DNA from: Candidatus Symbiopectobacterium endolongispinus
GTDB taxonomy: Bacteria > Pseudomonadota > Gammaproteobacteria > Enterobacterales > Enterobacteriaceae
Direction: 5' to 3'
Assembly: GCF_018777385.1 (NCBI RefSeq)
Contig: NZ_JAFJYB010000002.1
Coordinates: 434,001 to 498,000 of the forward strand
Length of the DNA: 64,000 nucleotides
How positions within the stretch are numbered: the first letter of the stretch is position 1; the number at the start of each line of letters is the position of its first letter. Under the pieces are notes generated by a model. The model ran no database searches and was not told the DNA's origin. It saw only the letters and a program-made list of their open reading frames with translations. Made by a program: the position numbers and the translations under genes. Shown here piece by piece: positions 40,368 to 50,801 of this stretch.

Positions 40368-41370
40368 CTATAGCGCAACGCGGTTACGCTCACGTTTCGC
40401 CAGATAGAGTTTCTCATCGGCACGCTTCATCGTGATATTCCACCAAACCGATACTGACGGAGAGCTTCATCTTCTGGCCCGAAGACGAGGCGCTGGTGGC
40501 GTTGCTCACAGCTACTCTAGCCCGTTCAGCGACCCAGTAAGCGTCATCCAGCGCGATATTGGGCAGAACGATAGCGAATTCATCGCCGCCCAAACGGCCG
40601 AAGATTTCCTCTTTGCGAAACGAGTTTTTCAAGATAGCTGCTACGGTTTTTAATGCGTCATCGCCGCCGTCGTGGCCCAAGGTATCGTTCACGTTTTTAA
40701 AGTGATCGATATCGATCAGGATGACACAGGTGGGGCGCCGGGTCACATTGGTGATTTGCAGCACCTTGTTGGCCGCATGGTAAAAGGCATCGCGACGCAG
40801 GTAGCCCGTCAAATCGTCGTAGCGGGCGGTGGCGGGCAACCACATCAGGTATTTTTTTGCAAACAGCGAGAGCACGCTGCCCAGCATGGCAGCGAGTAAC
40901 GCCATAAATGCGGCAATGAGTAGAGACGAGAACGATCTTACGGTCTTATAGAGCGTCGGTTCACTCAATACACCGGTTGTGCGTATGATAACGCCGTGCA
41001 GTTCGTCCAGCGGTGACATCAGCGGAAAAATGGTGGTGTAGGTTCATTTGCCCGCATATTGTCCCATCGCGGGCAGCTTGTCTTTGCACAAGCGCAGGAT
41101 GGTCATGTCATTGAAGGTCAAATCCAATTGTGACAGGTGGGTGATGCATTCCGACTGTGTGTCGCGTGTGTTGAAGCCCAACGTTCTGACGCGCACCTGG
41201 GTAAAATCGCCGGTCAAAAAACGAATGTCGCTGTCTTTGACTTCACCGCCAGTGTTATAGGATTGATAAATATTAATAATACTATCAAGGTTATGTCGCT
41301 GAGTATCCCATTCAGCCTGACAATCGTGATAGATGACAAACAGGGCGGCATAAAAACCCGCTTATTTCAC
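40368..41370 (-). pseudogene. Membrane-anchored GGDEF diguanylate cyclase
   Basis: Reading leftwards, a short N-terminal helix (GFYAALFVIYHDC), a periplasmic sensor region of about 130 residues (SYNTGGEVKDSDIRFLTGDF), a second helix (SSLLIAAFMALLAAMLGSVLSLFA) and a GGDEF domain (DDLTGYLRRDAF, RLGGDEFAIV) are recognised. Such proteins make cyclic di-GMP from GTP. Lesions: TAA directly after the first codons (near 41365), TGA for a likely Trp at about 41043, and a frame change near 40427, after which the final RADEKLYLAKRERNRVAL is found in another frame ending at 40368. The sensor domain type is not recognised. Confidence 0.78.
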
Positions 41371-41464
41371 ATTATTGCTGATAACCTAGTGCCTTAAACG
41401 ATGTGCTGCTCTCATGCATGAAAAAGATTGTTAAAATCATATTTTAACTGACAGAGATGTTGTT

Positions 41465-42052
41465 ATGAATGAATTGCTAATTGGCCTGTTATCCATCTCC
41501 GACCGCGCTTCAAGCGGCATATATCAGGATAAAGGCATCCCTGCATTACAGGAGTGGCTTGCTGCTGCGCTGACGACGCCCTTTGACGTGGAATCCCGTC
41601 TGATTCCCGATGAGCAGCCGTTAATTGAACAGGCTTTGTGTGAGTTAGTAGATGAGCGTCAGTGTCATCTGGTGCTGACAACCGGAGGTACGGGACCGGC
41701 ACGGCGGGATGTCACGCCGGATGCCACGCTGGCGGTGGCCGATCGAGAAATGCCGGGTTTCGGCGAACAGATGCGCCAGATCAGCTTGCGCTTTGTGCCT
41801 ACGGCGATTTTATCGCGTCAGGTGGGGGTTATTCGTAAACAGGCATTAATCCTGAACCTGCCTGGTCAACCCAAATCCATCAAAGAGACGCTGGAAGGGC
41901 TAAAAGACGATGCTGGAAATGTGGTGGTGCCAGGGATTTTTGCCAGTGTACCGTATTGTATACAGTTGTTGGAAGGACCTTATATCGAAAACGATCCGCA
42001 AGTGGTAGCAGCATTTCGCCCCAAGAGTGCGATCCGCGCCACAAAAAGCTAA
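41465..42052 (+). CDS. mog: Molybdopterin adenylyltransferase
   Basis: 195 residues of the MogA fold; it adenylates molybdopterin before molybdenum insertion by MoeA. Motifs: IGLLSISDRASSGIYQDKG, TTGGTGPARRDVTPDAT and GQPKSIKETL. The frame is intact. Its retention implies that at least one molybdoenzyme may still be used, though the rest of the molybdopterin pathway lies outside this window. In E. coli mog lies between talB and satP, as here apart from the GGDEF gene and the transporter. Confidence 0.93.
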   Translation: MNELLIGLLSISDRASSGIYQDKGIPALQEWLAAALTTPFDVESRLIPDEQPLIEQALCELVDERQCHLVLTTGGTGPARRDVTPDATLAVADREMPGFGEQMRQISLRFVPTAILSRQVGVIRKQALILNLPGQPKSIKETLEGLKDDAGNVVVPGIFASVPYCIQLLEGPYIENDPQVVAAFRPKSAIRATKS

Positions 42053-42179
42053 AATTGGGACGTTTTAAACATAAGCTACAGCTTCTCTGGAGTGTAAAAA
42101 TTTAGCCGTTATAGTAATCTTAGATTTACGAAAAGACGGTAAATTATTTTTCTCTCACTCTGGCCTTATTCGGTAACTT

Positions 42180-43547
42180 ATGAACGGTGATAACGCTCCA
42201 TCACAATCATTTTCATCACAACAATCGTCAGCACAGCCCTTGCCACACAAACAGCGCCAACTGAACGGACAGGATTACAAAACGCTCTCCCTGGCAGCGT
42301 TGGGTGGCGCGTTGGAGTTTTACGATTTCATCATTTTCGTATTTTTCGCTGCGGTGATTGGCGAGCTGTTCTTCCCGCCTGATATTCCTGAGTGGCTGCG
42401 CCAGTTGCAAACCTTTGGCATCTTTGCCGCAGGCTATCTGGCCCGCCCGTTGGGGGGCATCATCATGGCCCACTTTGGCGATCTGGTTGGACGTAAAAAA
42501 ATGTTCAGCCTGAGCATCTTCCTGATGGCGGTGCCTACGCTAGCCATGGGAATGTTGCCGACCTATGAAAGTATGGGGATTGCTGCGCCAGTATTGCTGC
42601 TGTTGATGCGTATTTTACAAGGTGCTGCGATTGGTTGTGAAGTGCCTGGAGCCTGGGTGTTTGTCTCTGAGCATGTGCCACGTTCTCGCATTGGGCTGGC
42701 GTGTGGCATTCTGACGGTGGGGCTGACGCTCGGTATTCTGCTTGGTTCTGCGATTGCGACACTACTCAATAGCACATTAACGCCGCAGCAGATTGTCGGC
42801 GGCGGCTGGCGTATTCCGTTCTTCCTCGGCGGTATCTTTGGTTTCTTTGCCATGTATTTGCGTCGCTGGTTGCAAGAGACACCGGTGTTTATGGAGATGC
42901 AGGCTCACAAACGTCTGGCGGACGAATTGCCGCTTAAAGCGGTGGTGATGAAACATAAAACGGCGGTTGTGGTGTCGATGCTGCTGACCTGGCTGCTCTC
43001 GGCCTGCATCGTGGTGGTGATCCTTATGGCTCCGACCTATTTGCAAAAAGCGCATGGCATCCCCGCTTCGATGGCGTTGCAGGCCAACTGTCTGGCAACC
43101 ATCACCCTGATGATAGGCTGTGTGACCGTCGGGATGATCGTCGATCGCATCGGAGCCGGTAAGACGTTTATTTTCGGCAGCATCCTGCTGGCAGCGGGCT
43201 GCGCTTTCTTCTATCTGGTGGCAGCGCGCGATCCTTCGTTGCTGTTCTTAGGGTATGCGGTTGCGGGATTATGCGTTGGCGTAGTCGGTGCTGTGCCTTA
43301 TGTGATGGTGCAAGCGTTCCCGCCAGAAGTGCGCTTCTCGGGCATCTCTTTCTCTTACAACGTCTCTTACGCGATTTTCGGTGGTCTGACGCCGATAAGC
43401 GTCACATTGATGATGCAGATAACACCTATCGCACCAGCTGTTTATGTGCTGGCACTGTCTGGGCTTGGCTTGCTGCTGGGGCTTTATCTTTATCAGACAC
43501 AGTCGCGCCGCCGCGTGGCGCTTACCGAGTCGGCGCAGAGCCTGTAG
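42180..43547 (+). CDS. MFS transporter of the metabolite:H+ symporter (MHS) family
   Basis: 455 residues with about twelve membrane helices. The MHS/ProP-like signature is visible: ALGGALEFYDFIIFVFFAAVIG in helix 1, the loop GDLVGRKKMFSLSI, and GCEVPGAWVFVSEHVPRSRIG after helix 4. This family imports osmolytes, citrate, shikimate or ketoglutarate, and the substrate cannot be told from sequence. The frame is intact. An N-terminal Ser/Gln-rich segment of about 30 residues precedes the first helix. A perfect palindromic terminator lies between it and satP. Confidence 0.85.
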   Translation: MNGDNAPSQSFSSQQSSAQPLPHKQRQLNGQDYKTLSLAALGGALEFYDFIIFVFFAAVIGELFFPPDIPEWLRQLQTFGIFAAGYLARPLGGIIMAHFGDLVGRKKMFSLSIFLMAVPTLAMGMLPTYESMGIAAPVLLLLMRILQGAAIGCEVPGAWVFVSEHVPRSRIGLACGILTVGLTLGILLGSAIATLLNSTLTPQQIVGGGWRIPFFLGGIFGFFAMYLRRWLQETPVFMEMQAHKRLADELPLKAVVMKHKTAVVVSMLLTWLLSACIVVVILMAPTYLQKAHGIPASMALQANCLATITLMIGCVTVGMIVDRIGAGKTFIFGSILLAAGCAFFYLVAARDPSLLFLGYAVAGLCVGVVGAVPYVMVQAFPPEVRFSGISFSYNVSYAIFGGLTPISVTLMMQITPIAPAVYVLALSGLGLLLGLYLYQTQSRRRVALTESAQSL

Positions 43548-43567
43548 TTCCGTGCATGCTCTGTCGC

Positions 43568-43603
43568 AATAAAAAGCCCGGCGCATGCGCCGGGCTTTTT
43601 ATT
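43568..43603. terminator. Bidirectional terminator between the MFS gene and satP
   Basis: AAAAAGCCCGGCGCA and TGCGCCGGGCTTTTT form a perfect palindrome (43571-43600, flanked by AAT/ATT), with A and T runs at both ends, serving the two convergent genes. Confidence 0.92.
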
Positions 43604-43621
43604 GCGGGTAACGCGAGGCGA

Positions 43622-44202
43622 TTAGTGTGCCGCGCCGCGTGCACCAATCGGCAGTACCGTACGGCCAAACTGCGCGTTCAGCACTTCTGCCATTGCCATA
43701 TAAATGGCGCTGGCGCCACAAATAATGCCTTCATAGCCCGCAATGGTCAGCAGGCCGTGGTTACCGGTGAAGTTACCGATAGCCAACAGGACAAACAGCA
43801 GCGTCAGGCTGGCAAATACGAACTGCAACGCACGGTTTACGCACAGCGTGCCAAAGAACATAAACAGGGTGAAAACGCCCCACAGGCCAAGAAATACCCC
43901 GAGGAACTGTGCGTCACTGGCTTCTGCCAGGCCCATTTTCGGCAGCATCAGAATGCCGACCAGCGTCAGCCAGAATGCGCCGTAAGAGGTGAATGCGGTC
44001 GCGCCAAAGGTGTTGCCTTTCTTGTATTCCAACAGCCCTGCGATGATCTGGGCGATGCCGCCGTAGAAAATCCCCATGCTGAGAATATGAGAATAGAAGA
44101 AAGTGGGAAAAAGCCTGCGTTATGCAGGTTAAGAAGAATGGTGGTCATCCCGAAGCCCATCAGTCCTAACGGACTGGGATTCGCCAGCGAGTTCGTTTGC
44201 AT
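43622..44202 (-). pseudogene. satP: Acetate/succinate transporter SatP (YaaH)
   Basis: SatP (188 residues in E. coli) is a six-helix GPR1/FUN34/YaaH symporter for acetate and succinate. The diagnostic [23 protein letters not shown] start and the C-terminal GRTVLPIG are present. A one-base frameshift near 44095 splits the first helix from the second: the first frame reads [10 protein letters not shown], the second begins with [25 protein letters not shown]. Everything after that is open. A protein starting at the internal Met 44077 would lack helix 1. Confidence 0.9.
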
Positions 44203-44482
44203 AAATCCTCAGAATACAATAGTGGAGCTGTGTAGCTTGCTCGATGCCGCGTTCTGTCGGTGTTTCCTGATCTCTGGCGAGCTGTCCTTGCTCGTCGTCC
44301 CGATAGACCCTTGCTATTTAACTGTGAAAGCGCTGTAACAGTAAAAACAACGCAACGGTGAAATTTTCTAAAAAAATTTTAATTGCGGCGCGGCATAATA
44401 GCGGGACGATTGCGCGGATACAACAAGGCGCAAGAGGAATAGTTTGATCATAAAGGGGATCGCCTGCATTTTTTTTTCGCTC

Positions 44483-44515
44483 CCCCCTTGAGGAGTAAAT
44501 TGTTGTCCCCATCTT
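44483..44515 (+). promoter_or_regulatory. Sigma-32-like promoter P1 of dnaK
   Basis: CCCCCTTGA (44483-44491) and CCCCATCTT (44507-44515) match the heat-shock sigma-32 -35 and -10 elements, and the layout corresponds to E. coli dnaK P1. The element lies about 210 bp ahead of dnaK. The rest of the satP-dnaK gap (44203-44482) shows no supported gene. Confidence 0.75.
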
Positions 44516-44649
44516 ATTTCCAACCGAAACGGTTTGACCTCTTGTAACGGGATGTGCTGGGAAGCATGAGTTTGCCTGGAGCATCAAAGAACACCGTGTG
44601 GATGAGGAGACCTCGTGAGGGCAAAAATTGAATAATTGCACCTTGTTGA

Positions 44650-44674
44650 GTTGAAAATCCCCTTTTCGCCCGCA
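44650..44674 (+). promoter_or_regulatory. Sigma-32-like promoter P2 of dnaK
   Basis: GTTGAAA (44650-44656), a short spacer and CGCCCGCAT (44667-44674) closely match the E. coli dnaK P2 layout (GTTGAAA ... CGCCCCTAT). It is about 50 bp ahead of dnaK. Confidence 0.75.
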
Positions 44675-44725
44675 TAGTAGGTTGAACGACCACACCGAAT
44701 ACGACTTTTTAGTGGAGATGTTTAG

Positions 44726-46636
44726 ATGGGTAAGATTATTGGTATCGACCTTGGTACAACCAACTCTTGTGTAGCGATTATGGACGGTACGCAGGTTAAA
44801 GTACTGGAAAACAGCGAGGGCGATCGCACCACGCCTTCTATTATTGCTTATACGCAAGATGGTGAAATTCTGGTTGGCCAGCCCGCTAAACGTCAGGCTG
44901 TGACTAACCCGAAAAACACCCTGTTTGCTATCAAACGTCTGATTGGCCGTCGCTTCAAAGATGAAGAAGTGCAGCGTGATACCAACATCATGCCGTACAA
45001 CATCGTTGCAGCAGATAACGGTGACGCTTGGTTGGAAGTGAAAGATCAGAAAATGGCACCGCCGCAGATCTCTGCTGAAGTGCTGAAAAAAATGAAGAAA
45101 ACGGCAGAAGACTACCTCGGTGAAACTATCACTGAAGCGGTTATAACCGTGCCGGCGTATTTTAGCGATGCGCAACGTCAGGCAACCAAAGATGCAGGCC
45201 GCATCGCTGGTCTGGAAGTAAAACGTATCATCAATGAACCGACAGCGGCTGCGCTGGCGTACGGTCTTGACAAAGAAGTGGGTAACCGCACCATTGCGGT
45301 TTACGACCTGGGCGGCGGTACGTTTGATATTTCCATCATCGAAATCGATGAAGTTAACGGCGAAAAAACCTTTGAAGTACTGGCAACCAATGGTAATACC
45401 CACCTGGGTGGCGAAGACTTCGACAGCCGTATGATCAACTATCTGGTTGACGAGTTTAAGAAAGAGCAAGGCTTCGACCTGCGCAACGATCCTTTGGCGA
45501 TGCAGCGCCTGAAAGAAGCAGCAGAAAAAGCGAAAATTGAGCTTTCTTCTGCGCAACAGACCGACGTTAACCTGCCGTACATCACGGCGGATGCTACCGG
45601 TCCGAAACACATGAACATCAAAGTGACTCGCGCCAAGTTGGAGTCGCTGGTAGAAGAGCTGGTGACCCGTTCACTTGAGCCGCTGAAAGTCGCATTGCAG
45701 GATGCCGGGCTGTCCGTTTCTGACGTGCAGGACGTGATTCTGGTGGGTGGTCAAACCCGTATGCCGCTGGTACAGAAGAAAGTGGCTGACTTCTTCGGCA
45801 AAGAACCGCGCAAAGACGTTAACCCGGATGAAGCTGTGGCGATCGGTGCTGCCGTGCAGGGCGGTGTGTTGGCCGGTGACGTTAAAGACGTGCTGCTGCT
45901 GGACGTTACCCCGCTGTCACTGGGTATCGAAACCATGGGTGGCGTAATGACGCCGCTGATTACCAAGAACACCACCATCCCGACCAAACACAGCCAGGTG
46001 TTCTCTACGGCGGAAGATAACCAGTCCGCAGTAACCATCCATGTGTTGCAGGGTGAACGTAAACGTGCGCACGACAACAAATCGCTGGGTCAGTTTAACT
46101 TGGACGGTATTCAGAACGCACCGCGCGGTATGCCGCAGATCGAAGTGACTTTTGACATCGACGCTGACGGTATCCTGCACGTTTCTGCCAAAGACAAAAA
46201 CAGCGGCCGCGAGCAGAACATCACCATCAAAGCATCTTCTGGCTTGAATGAAGATGAAATCCAGAAGATGGTGCGCGATGCAGAAGCGAATGCGGAAGCT
46301 GACCGTAAGTTTGAAGAGTTGGTACAGGCGCGTAATCAGGGCGATCACCTGTTGCATAGCACCCGTAAACAGCTGGAAGAGTCTGGCGACAAGCTGGCCG
46401 CTAACGATAAAACGGCGATTGAAGATGCCCTGAAAGCGTTGGAAGGCGTATTGAAAGGCGAAGATAAAGCGGAGATCGAAGCGAAGATCCAAACGTTGAT
46501 CGAATCGTCTGCCAAACTGCTGGAAGCATCGCAACAGCAGGCACAAGCGGGCGCAGGCAGCAATGCAGATGATGCAGCGCGTAAAGAAGACGACGTTGTA
46601 GACGCTGAATTCGAAGAAGTGAAAGACAAAAAATAA
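44726..46636 (+). CDS. dnaK: Chaperone DnaK (Hsp70)
   Basis: 636 residues with the nucleotide-binding domain ([27 protein letters not shown]), the substrate-binding beta domain and the lidded C-terminus. It ends with the conserved EFEEVKDKK tail. DnaK binds unfolded peptides with DnaJ and GrpE help and sequesters sigma-32. The frame is intact. Two sigma-32 promoters lie upstream and dnaJ follows in the same operon (108 bp). Confidence 0.98.
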   Translation: MGKIIGIDLGTTNSCVAIMDGTQVKVLENSEGDRTTPSIIAYTQDGEILVGQPAKRQAVTNPKNTLFAIKRLIGRRFKDEEVQRDTNIMPYNIVAADNGDAWLEVKDQKMAPPQISAEVLKKMKKTAEDYLGETITEAVITVPAYFSDAQRQATKDAGRIAGLEVKRIINEPTAAALAYGLDKEVGNRTIAVYDLGGGTFDISIIEIDEVNGEKTFEVLATNGNTHLGGEDFDSRMINYLVDEFKKEQGFDLRNDPLAMQRLKEAAEKAKIELSSAQQTDVNLPYITADATGPKHMNIKVTRAKLESLVEELVTRSLEPLKVALQDAGLSVSDVQDVILVGGQTRMPLVQKKVADFFGKEPRKDVNPDEAVAIGAAVQGGVLAGDVKDVLLLDVTPLSLGIETMGGVMTPLITKNTTIPTKHSQVFSTAEDNQSAVTIHVLQGERKRAHDNKSLGQFNLDGIQNAPRGMPQIEVTFDIDADGILHVSAKDKNSGREQNITIKASSGLNEDEIQKMVRDAEANAEADRKFEELVQARNQGDHLLHSTRKQLEESGDKLAANDKTAIEDALKALEGVLKGEDKAEIEAKIQTLIESSAKLLEASQQQAQAGAGSNADDAARKEDDVVDAEFEEVKDKK

Positions 46637-46744
46637 TCGCCCTTAGGCGGGCGTAACAACGGTGATAAGCCGTTGCTGGCAAATCAGGCACGGGCGTCGA
46701 GGAAACTCTGCGCCCGTGCACGCATGTTGAGGGCAGGAAAAAAC

Positions 46745-47854
46745 ATGGCGAAGCAAGATTATTACGAAGCGCTAGGCGTTGCCAAAGACGCTGATGAGCG
46801 GGAGATCAAAAAGGCCTACAAGCGCCTGGCGATGAAGTTTCACCCGGACCGTAACCCCGGTGATAAAGACGCTGAAGCAAAATTCAAAGAGATCAAAGAA
46901 GCTTATGAAATTCTGACGGATGCGCAGAAACGGGCGGCTTACGATCAATACGGCCACGCGGCGTTTGAGCAAGGCGGTTTCGGCGGCGCAGATTTTGGCG
47001 ATATCTTTGGCGACGTATTCGGCGATATTTTCGGCGGTGGACGTCGTCAACGTGCCAGTCGCGGTGCCGATTTACGCTATAACATGGAGTTGACGCTGGA
47101 AGAAGCGGTTCGTGGCGTCGCCAAAGAGATCCGCATTCCGACGCTTGAAGAGTGCGACTCCTGTCATGGCGGCGGTGCAAAACCGGGCAGCTTGCCGGTA
47201 ACCTGCCCAACGTGTCACGGCAATGGCCAGGTGCAGATGCGTCAAGGGTTCTTTACCGTTCAGCAAACCTGTCCGCACTGTCATGGTCGTGGCAAGATCA
47301 TCAAAGATCCTTGCAACAAGTGTCATGGTCATGGCCGCGTTGAAACCAGCAAAACGCTGTCGGTGAAAATCCCTGCGGGCGTGGATACGGGCGATCGTAT
47401 CCGCTTGTCCGGTGAAGGTGAGGCCGGGGAGCACGGTGCACCTGCGGGCGATCTGTACGTTCAGGTGCAGGTAAAACCGCATCCTATCTTCCAGCGTGAA
47501 GAGAACAATCTCTATTGCGAAGTTCCTATCAACTTTGCGATGGCAGCCATGGGCGGTGAGATTGAAGTGCCGACACTGGATGGCCGTGTGAAATTGAAGG
47601 TGCCTGCGGAAACGCAAACCGGAAAATTGTTCTGCATGCGTGGCAAAGGTGTTAAATCGGTACGCGGCGGTGCGCAGGGAGATCTGTTGTGCCGCGTGGT
47701 GGTTGAAACGCCAGTGAATCTTAATGAGCGCCAGAAGCAACTGCTGAAAGAGCTGGAAGAGAGCTTTGGTGGGCCTTCCGGAGAGAGAAACAGTCCTCGC
47801 TCTAAAAGCTTCTTTGATGGTGTGAAGAAGTTTTTCGATGACCTGACCCGCTAA
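46745..47854 (+). CDS. dnaJ: Co-chaperone DnaJ (Hsp40)
   Basis: 369 residues: J domain with the HPD motif (KFHPDRN), a Gly/Phe-rich linker ([19 protein letters not shown]), a zinc domain with four CxxCxGxG repeats ([32 protein letters not shown]) and the C-terminal substrate domains. It stimulates DnaK ATP hydrolysis. ATG 46745 was chosen for the [12 protein letters not shown] start; the frame is open 24 codons further upstream. A hairpin terminator follows. Confidence 0.98.
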   Translation: MAKQDYYEALGVAKDADEREIKKAYKRLAMKFHPDRNPGDKDAEAKFKEIKEAYEILTDAQKRAAYDQYGHAAFEQGGFGGADFGDIFGDVFGDIFGGGRRQRASRGADLRYNMELTLEEAVRGVAKEIRIPTLEECDSCHGGGAKPGSLPVTCPTCHGNGQVQMRQGFFTVQQTCPHCHGRGKIIKDPCNKCHGHGRVETSKTLSVKIPAGVDTGDRIRLSGEGEAGEHGAPAGDLYVQVQVKPHPIFQREENNLYCEVPINFAMAAMGGEIEVPTLDGRVKLKVPAETQTGKLFCMRGKGVKSVRGGAQGDLLCRVVVETPVNLNERQKQLLKELEESFGGPSGERNSPRSKSFFDGVKKFFDDLTR

Positions 47855-47870
47855 CGTTACAAGTTCAGAC

Positions 47871-47902
47871 AAAAAAACCGGTGATGAATCACCGGTTTTT
47901 TT
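47871..47902 (+). terminator. Terminator after dnaJ
   Basis: AAAAAAACCGGTGAT and ATCACCGGTTTTTTT are complementary around GA. The stem ends in a T run on the + strand. Confidence 0.9.
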
Positions 47903-48019
47903 ATGTCCATCGTTCCCATCAACATGGCCCTCATCGATTAAATATATATCCCCATGCTTGCTAATGACTTCTTTGAGCCGATATCATTGGATTTTATAGG
48001 GAAATAATTAGGGATAAAA

Positions 48020-49286
48020 ATGAGACTGGGAAAAATAGTGTTATTTTCGGCACTAGTAGCCTGCTATGCAAATGTTCAGGCCGCCGGATTTAACTGTTCG
48101 CTCGAAAACCTCAATGAAACCGAAAAAACAATATGCAGTACGCCTGCGCTGAGTGGTATCGACTCCATCGCGAATAGGCGCTACACCATCGCGATGGAGA
48201 ATAGCATTGCTAAAGGTTCTCTGATGAGGGAACAACGCGAATGGCTGGCACAAAGAAATGCGTGCGGCACTAACGTTGACTGCATAAAATCTGAATACCA
48301 GCAGCAGATTCGATATCTTGAAATGGTTCATCAATTTTCTTCTGTCAAAAATTTATTTGGCAAATGGCTGGATAAGCCGTTAGAAAAAGGGATGAAAACC
48401 GCGTCGGGATTCGCCATTTAGGAAGCGCCGTGGAAGATAAAAAGGCTGTTTCGTTTTCACGGTGAGGTACGGCAGTATGATAAAAGTAATGATGGTTATT
48501 GGCGTCTGCTAACGCATCGGATTATCAATGGTGATTTAGTCATATTTTTTGCGGTGGCGAATTCGACCAATACCAAAATCTACATGTACACCGATGCGAT
48601 GCCTCACCGCAATGACTTAACACTGGTTGCGCTTTTTGATTACAAGATGAGCACCGTATATACCCCGGTGGTGAGCTATCATGTGACGGACGACAATATC
48701 CTTAGCTATTCCATCAGTTACGGTCGCGGTGAGTACCATTATGAAAAGCAGTTTGAGATAGAAGTATCGGATAAATGGCTATCGGCCCCCCAAAGAGGTA
48801 CCTGCAACCACTGTCAGAGAATACGATGAAGAAGGTAGTGAAAAGTGGACGGGATACTGTGGTATTGACACCTGCTCCAGCCGAGCTGGTTCTCCCGATG
48901 GAAAATGGCGTATTGCGGCAACGGACGGCATTTACTATTTCCCATCAGATCGGCCCGATCTCGGTGTTGATGTTCCCCCCCCCCCTCAATTAGATCCAAA
49001 TGATAATAAATCATCACAATGGGCTTACGATCGTCGTTATATGTGGGGGGATAAAAATGAGTTCTATTTTGATAATGATGGCGGTGTTGCCTGTGTTTGG
49101 AAAACCGATATCGAAAAGAAAACGACGACAAGAATATTGCCCGTTGAAGGCTTGGTGCACCCTTATTATATAAAATACAAGGGTAAAAATTACATTGTTG
49201 CCAGACACCTATCATATGAAGGTAAATATGGGAATAGGGGCAGTGATGGTTATCTTGATGGATACTATATTGCTAAGGAAGAATAA
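48020..49286 (+). pseudogene. Secreted protein with an N-terminal LprI-like (DUF1311) domain, broken
   Basis: From ATG 48020 a signal peptide (GKIVLFSALVACYANVQA) leads into the DUF1311/LprI pattern: FNCSLENLNETEKTIC, ALSGIDSIANRRYTIAM, REWLAQRNACGTNVDC. LprI-type domains occur in periplasmic lysozyme inhibitors, but the long C-terminal part (about 280 residues) is not recognised. TAG 48419-48421 interrupts the first frame in phase. A C6 run at 48786-48791 then shifts the frame; the third part (SSRAGSPDGKWRIAATDGIYYF, YMWGDKNEFYFDNDGG) ends at TAA 49284-49286. A C11 run at about 48975-48985 encodes Pro-Pro-Pro-Pro in that frame. Confidence 0.65.
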
Positions 49287-49361
49287 CGCTATTTTTTCTA
49301 GGCAATGGTATTTCACAGCAATGGCGCGAGATTTCGCGCCATATTTATTTCTTGATACGGT

Positions 49362-49919
49362 TTAGTGGTTTACGGTCTGTGCTTTAAGGGATGAAGCTTC
49401 AAGTCTCTTTTTGAGTTCATCCATGACTGAGTTATATTGTGGTGTCGTTTCGGGTTTGATGCCTTTCTTTTCACGTACCACTGGGGCTGCACTTACTGTA
49501 TCCGTCTGGATGATTCTTGGTGGTACATACGATGCGGGTGGCATCGGCGGCGGCGGCATCCCCATTTTACCCGGTTTTACAGGCGCTGGCGGAGTGAACG
49601 TGCTCAGCGAGACAGGCGCTGGCGCAGGTGTGGCAAAGACAGGCTTTTTAATCGGCAAAGGGCGACCCGCGGCTAAACGACTGTTCAGATCCTGTAGGAA
49701 TTTACCGTGTTCGCTCGCGAAATTGTCTGAGAGTTTCCGCGCATAAATAACGTTGCGTTCGCTGAGCGGCAGCTGTTTGGCGGGTGCGGTAGATAACTCT
49801 TTGGCTGAAGGCATAAACTTTATTGCATTGTTTGACGCTTTTTGAAAATCATGTTTTATAATGCTAACAAACGTATTTTTTGCCGATGATGGCGGTAAGG
49901 GTGGCACAAAATTTTTCAT
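49362..49919 (-). CDS. Proline-rich protein of unknown function, effector-like
   Basis: I do not recognise the family. The 185 residues are Ala/Pro/Lys-rich, with a poly-proline segment (KMGMPPPPMPPASYVPPR) after about 130 residues and a short amphipathic C-terminal helix (SVMDELKKRLEASSLKAQ). No membrane segment or signal peptide is visible. Poly-proline next to a short Leu-rich helix occurs in actin-binding proteins, including some bacterial effectors, but this resemblance is weak and unproven. It is the last gene of a leftward run (51665, 50751, 49919) and is open. No strong Shine-Dalgarno is seen. Confidence 0.5.
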   Translation of the reverse strand: MKNFVPPLPPSSAKNTFVSIIKHDFQKASNNAIKFMPSAKELSTAPAKQLPLSERNVIYARKLSDNFASEHGKFLQDLNSRLAAGRPLPIKKPVFATPAPAPVSLSTFTPPAPVKPGKMGMPPPPMPPASYVPPRIIQTDTVSAAPVVREKKGIKPETTPQYNSVMDELKKRLEASSLKAQTVNH

Positions 49920-50050
49920 TAATGTGCTGATGTTCTTTGATATCGCTGCTCGTATAGTGGCTCCTGAGCGCTAGATGAATGTTGAAGGCAAAACGGAATA
50001 TTAATTAAGTGAGAGTTATACCGTTTTAATAATCCGCTGAGCCAATAGCA

Positions 50051-50751
50051 TCAATAAGAAACGAACCCTTCAAAACGTGTAGAAATCTTCGTCAGGCTGT
50101 CGTCGAAACGATCGGGAGAATATTTCATCAAATTTTGTAGTTTAGCTTTTAATGTCGGATCGTTATCACTATCAGAGGATGGCAAGCTCTCAAGCTTGGG
50201 TTTTAAATGCTTTGATAACGTATCTATTTCTGCCATTAGCTGGTGATGAGCATGTTTTGACAGTTGGTCTTTAATTTCCGTGTTCATCAACGCGTCGGGG
50301 TAGTGCTGGGTTACCGCGTCTAACGTTGGTCTGATATAGGGATTCGCGCCAGCTCCCGTCGGTGTGAAGGCTTTATCACGGTGTGTGGGTTGCCGGAAAG
50401 GCCTGCGTCCTGTGCGGCGCTGCCTATGGTATGCAGGTAGGCATTGCGAATGCCGTCACACAGTCCTTTATGGTAGGCAATTTGCGCAGCGGCTGAGAGA
50501 ACGTTTCCATCATGGCGTGCGTGGCCTTTGGTTTTTAAGAGATGATTCAGAACGGCTTCGTGGCTAACGATTTCCAGCGCCGTATGTGGATACGGCAGAT
50601 GGCTTGCGCGTGTGTCAGCGGGACCCTGCTGATGCTGTGTAATTTCTTGCGTCACCTCGTTAAGCGCTTTTAGCGATCCCGTGGCCAAACTGACATTGCG
50701 TCCTTTCTGATAGGCCGTGGCAACAGCGTCTTGCAGACTGTGCTTAAACAC
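50051..50751 (-). pseudogene. Unknown helical protein of the effector-like run, frameshifted
   Basis: Two frames join by inserting one base near 50380: the first begins at GTG 50751 (FKHSLQDAVATAYQKGRNVSLATG, LEIVSHEAVLNHLLKTKGHARH), the second continues KAFTPTGAGANPYIRPTLDAVTQ and ends ISTRFEGFVSY at 50051. About 235 residues in total. The predicted content is mostly helical and polar, without signal peptide or membrane span. I recognise no domain. It lies 51 bp after the upstream gene and 132 bp before the next, on the same strand. Confidence 0.5.
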
Positions 50752-50801
50752 TATCCCTTTTTACAGCAAATTGACGATGTGGTGCATGCCAAACGCTTTT
50801 A

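Noticed and set aside
44318-45610. 430-residue open frame antisense to dnaK
   Set aside because: It lies wholly opposite the conserved dnaK coding region and upstream sequence, and its translation resembles no protein; long antisense frames arise from codon bias. The same applies to antisense frames in fbaA (4824-5792), ileS (54205-55152) and carB (61549-62706).
49362-49919. Assigning the poly-proline protein as an actin nucleator
   Set aside because: Only a short poly-proline block and a Leu-rich helix are visible; no convincing WH2 or other actin-binding domain can be claimed from sequence alone.
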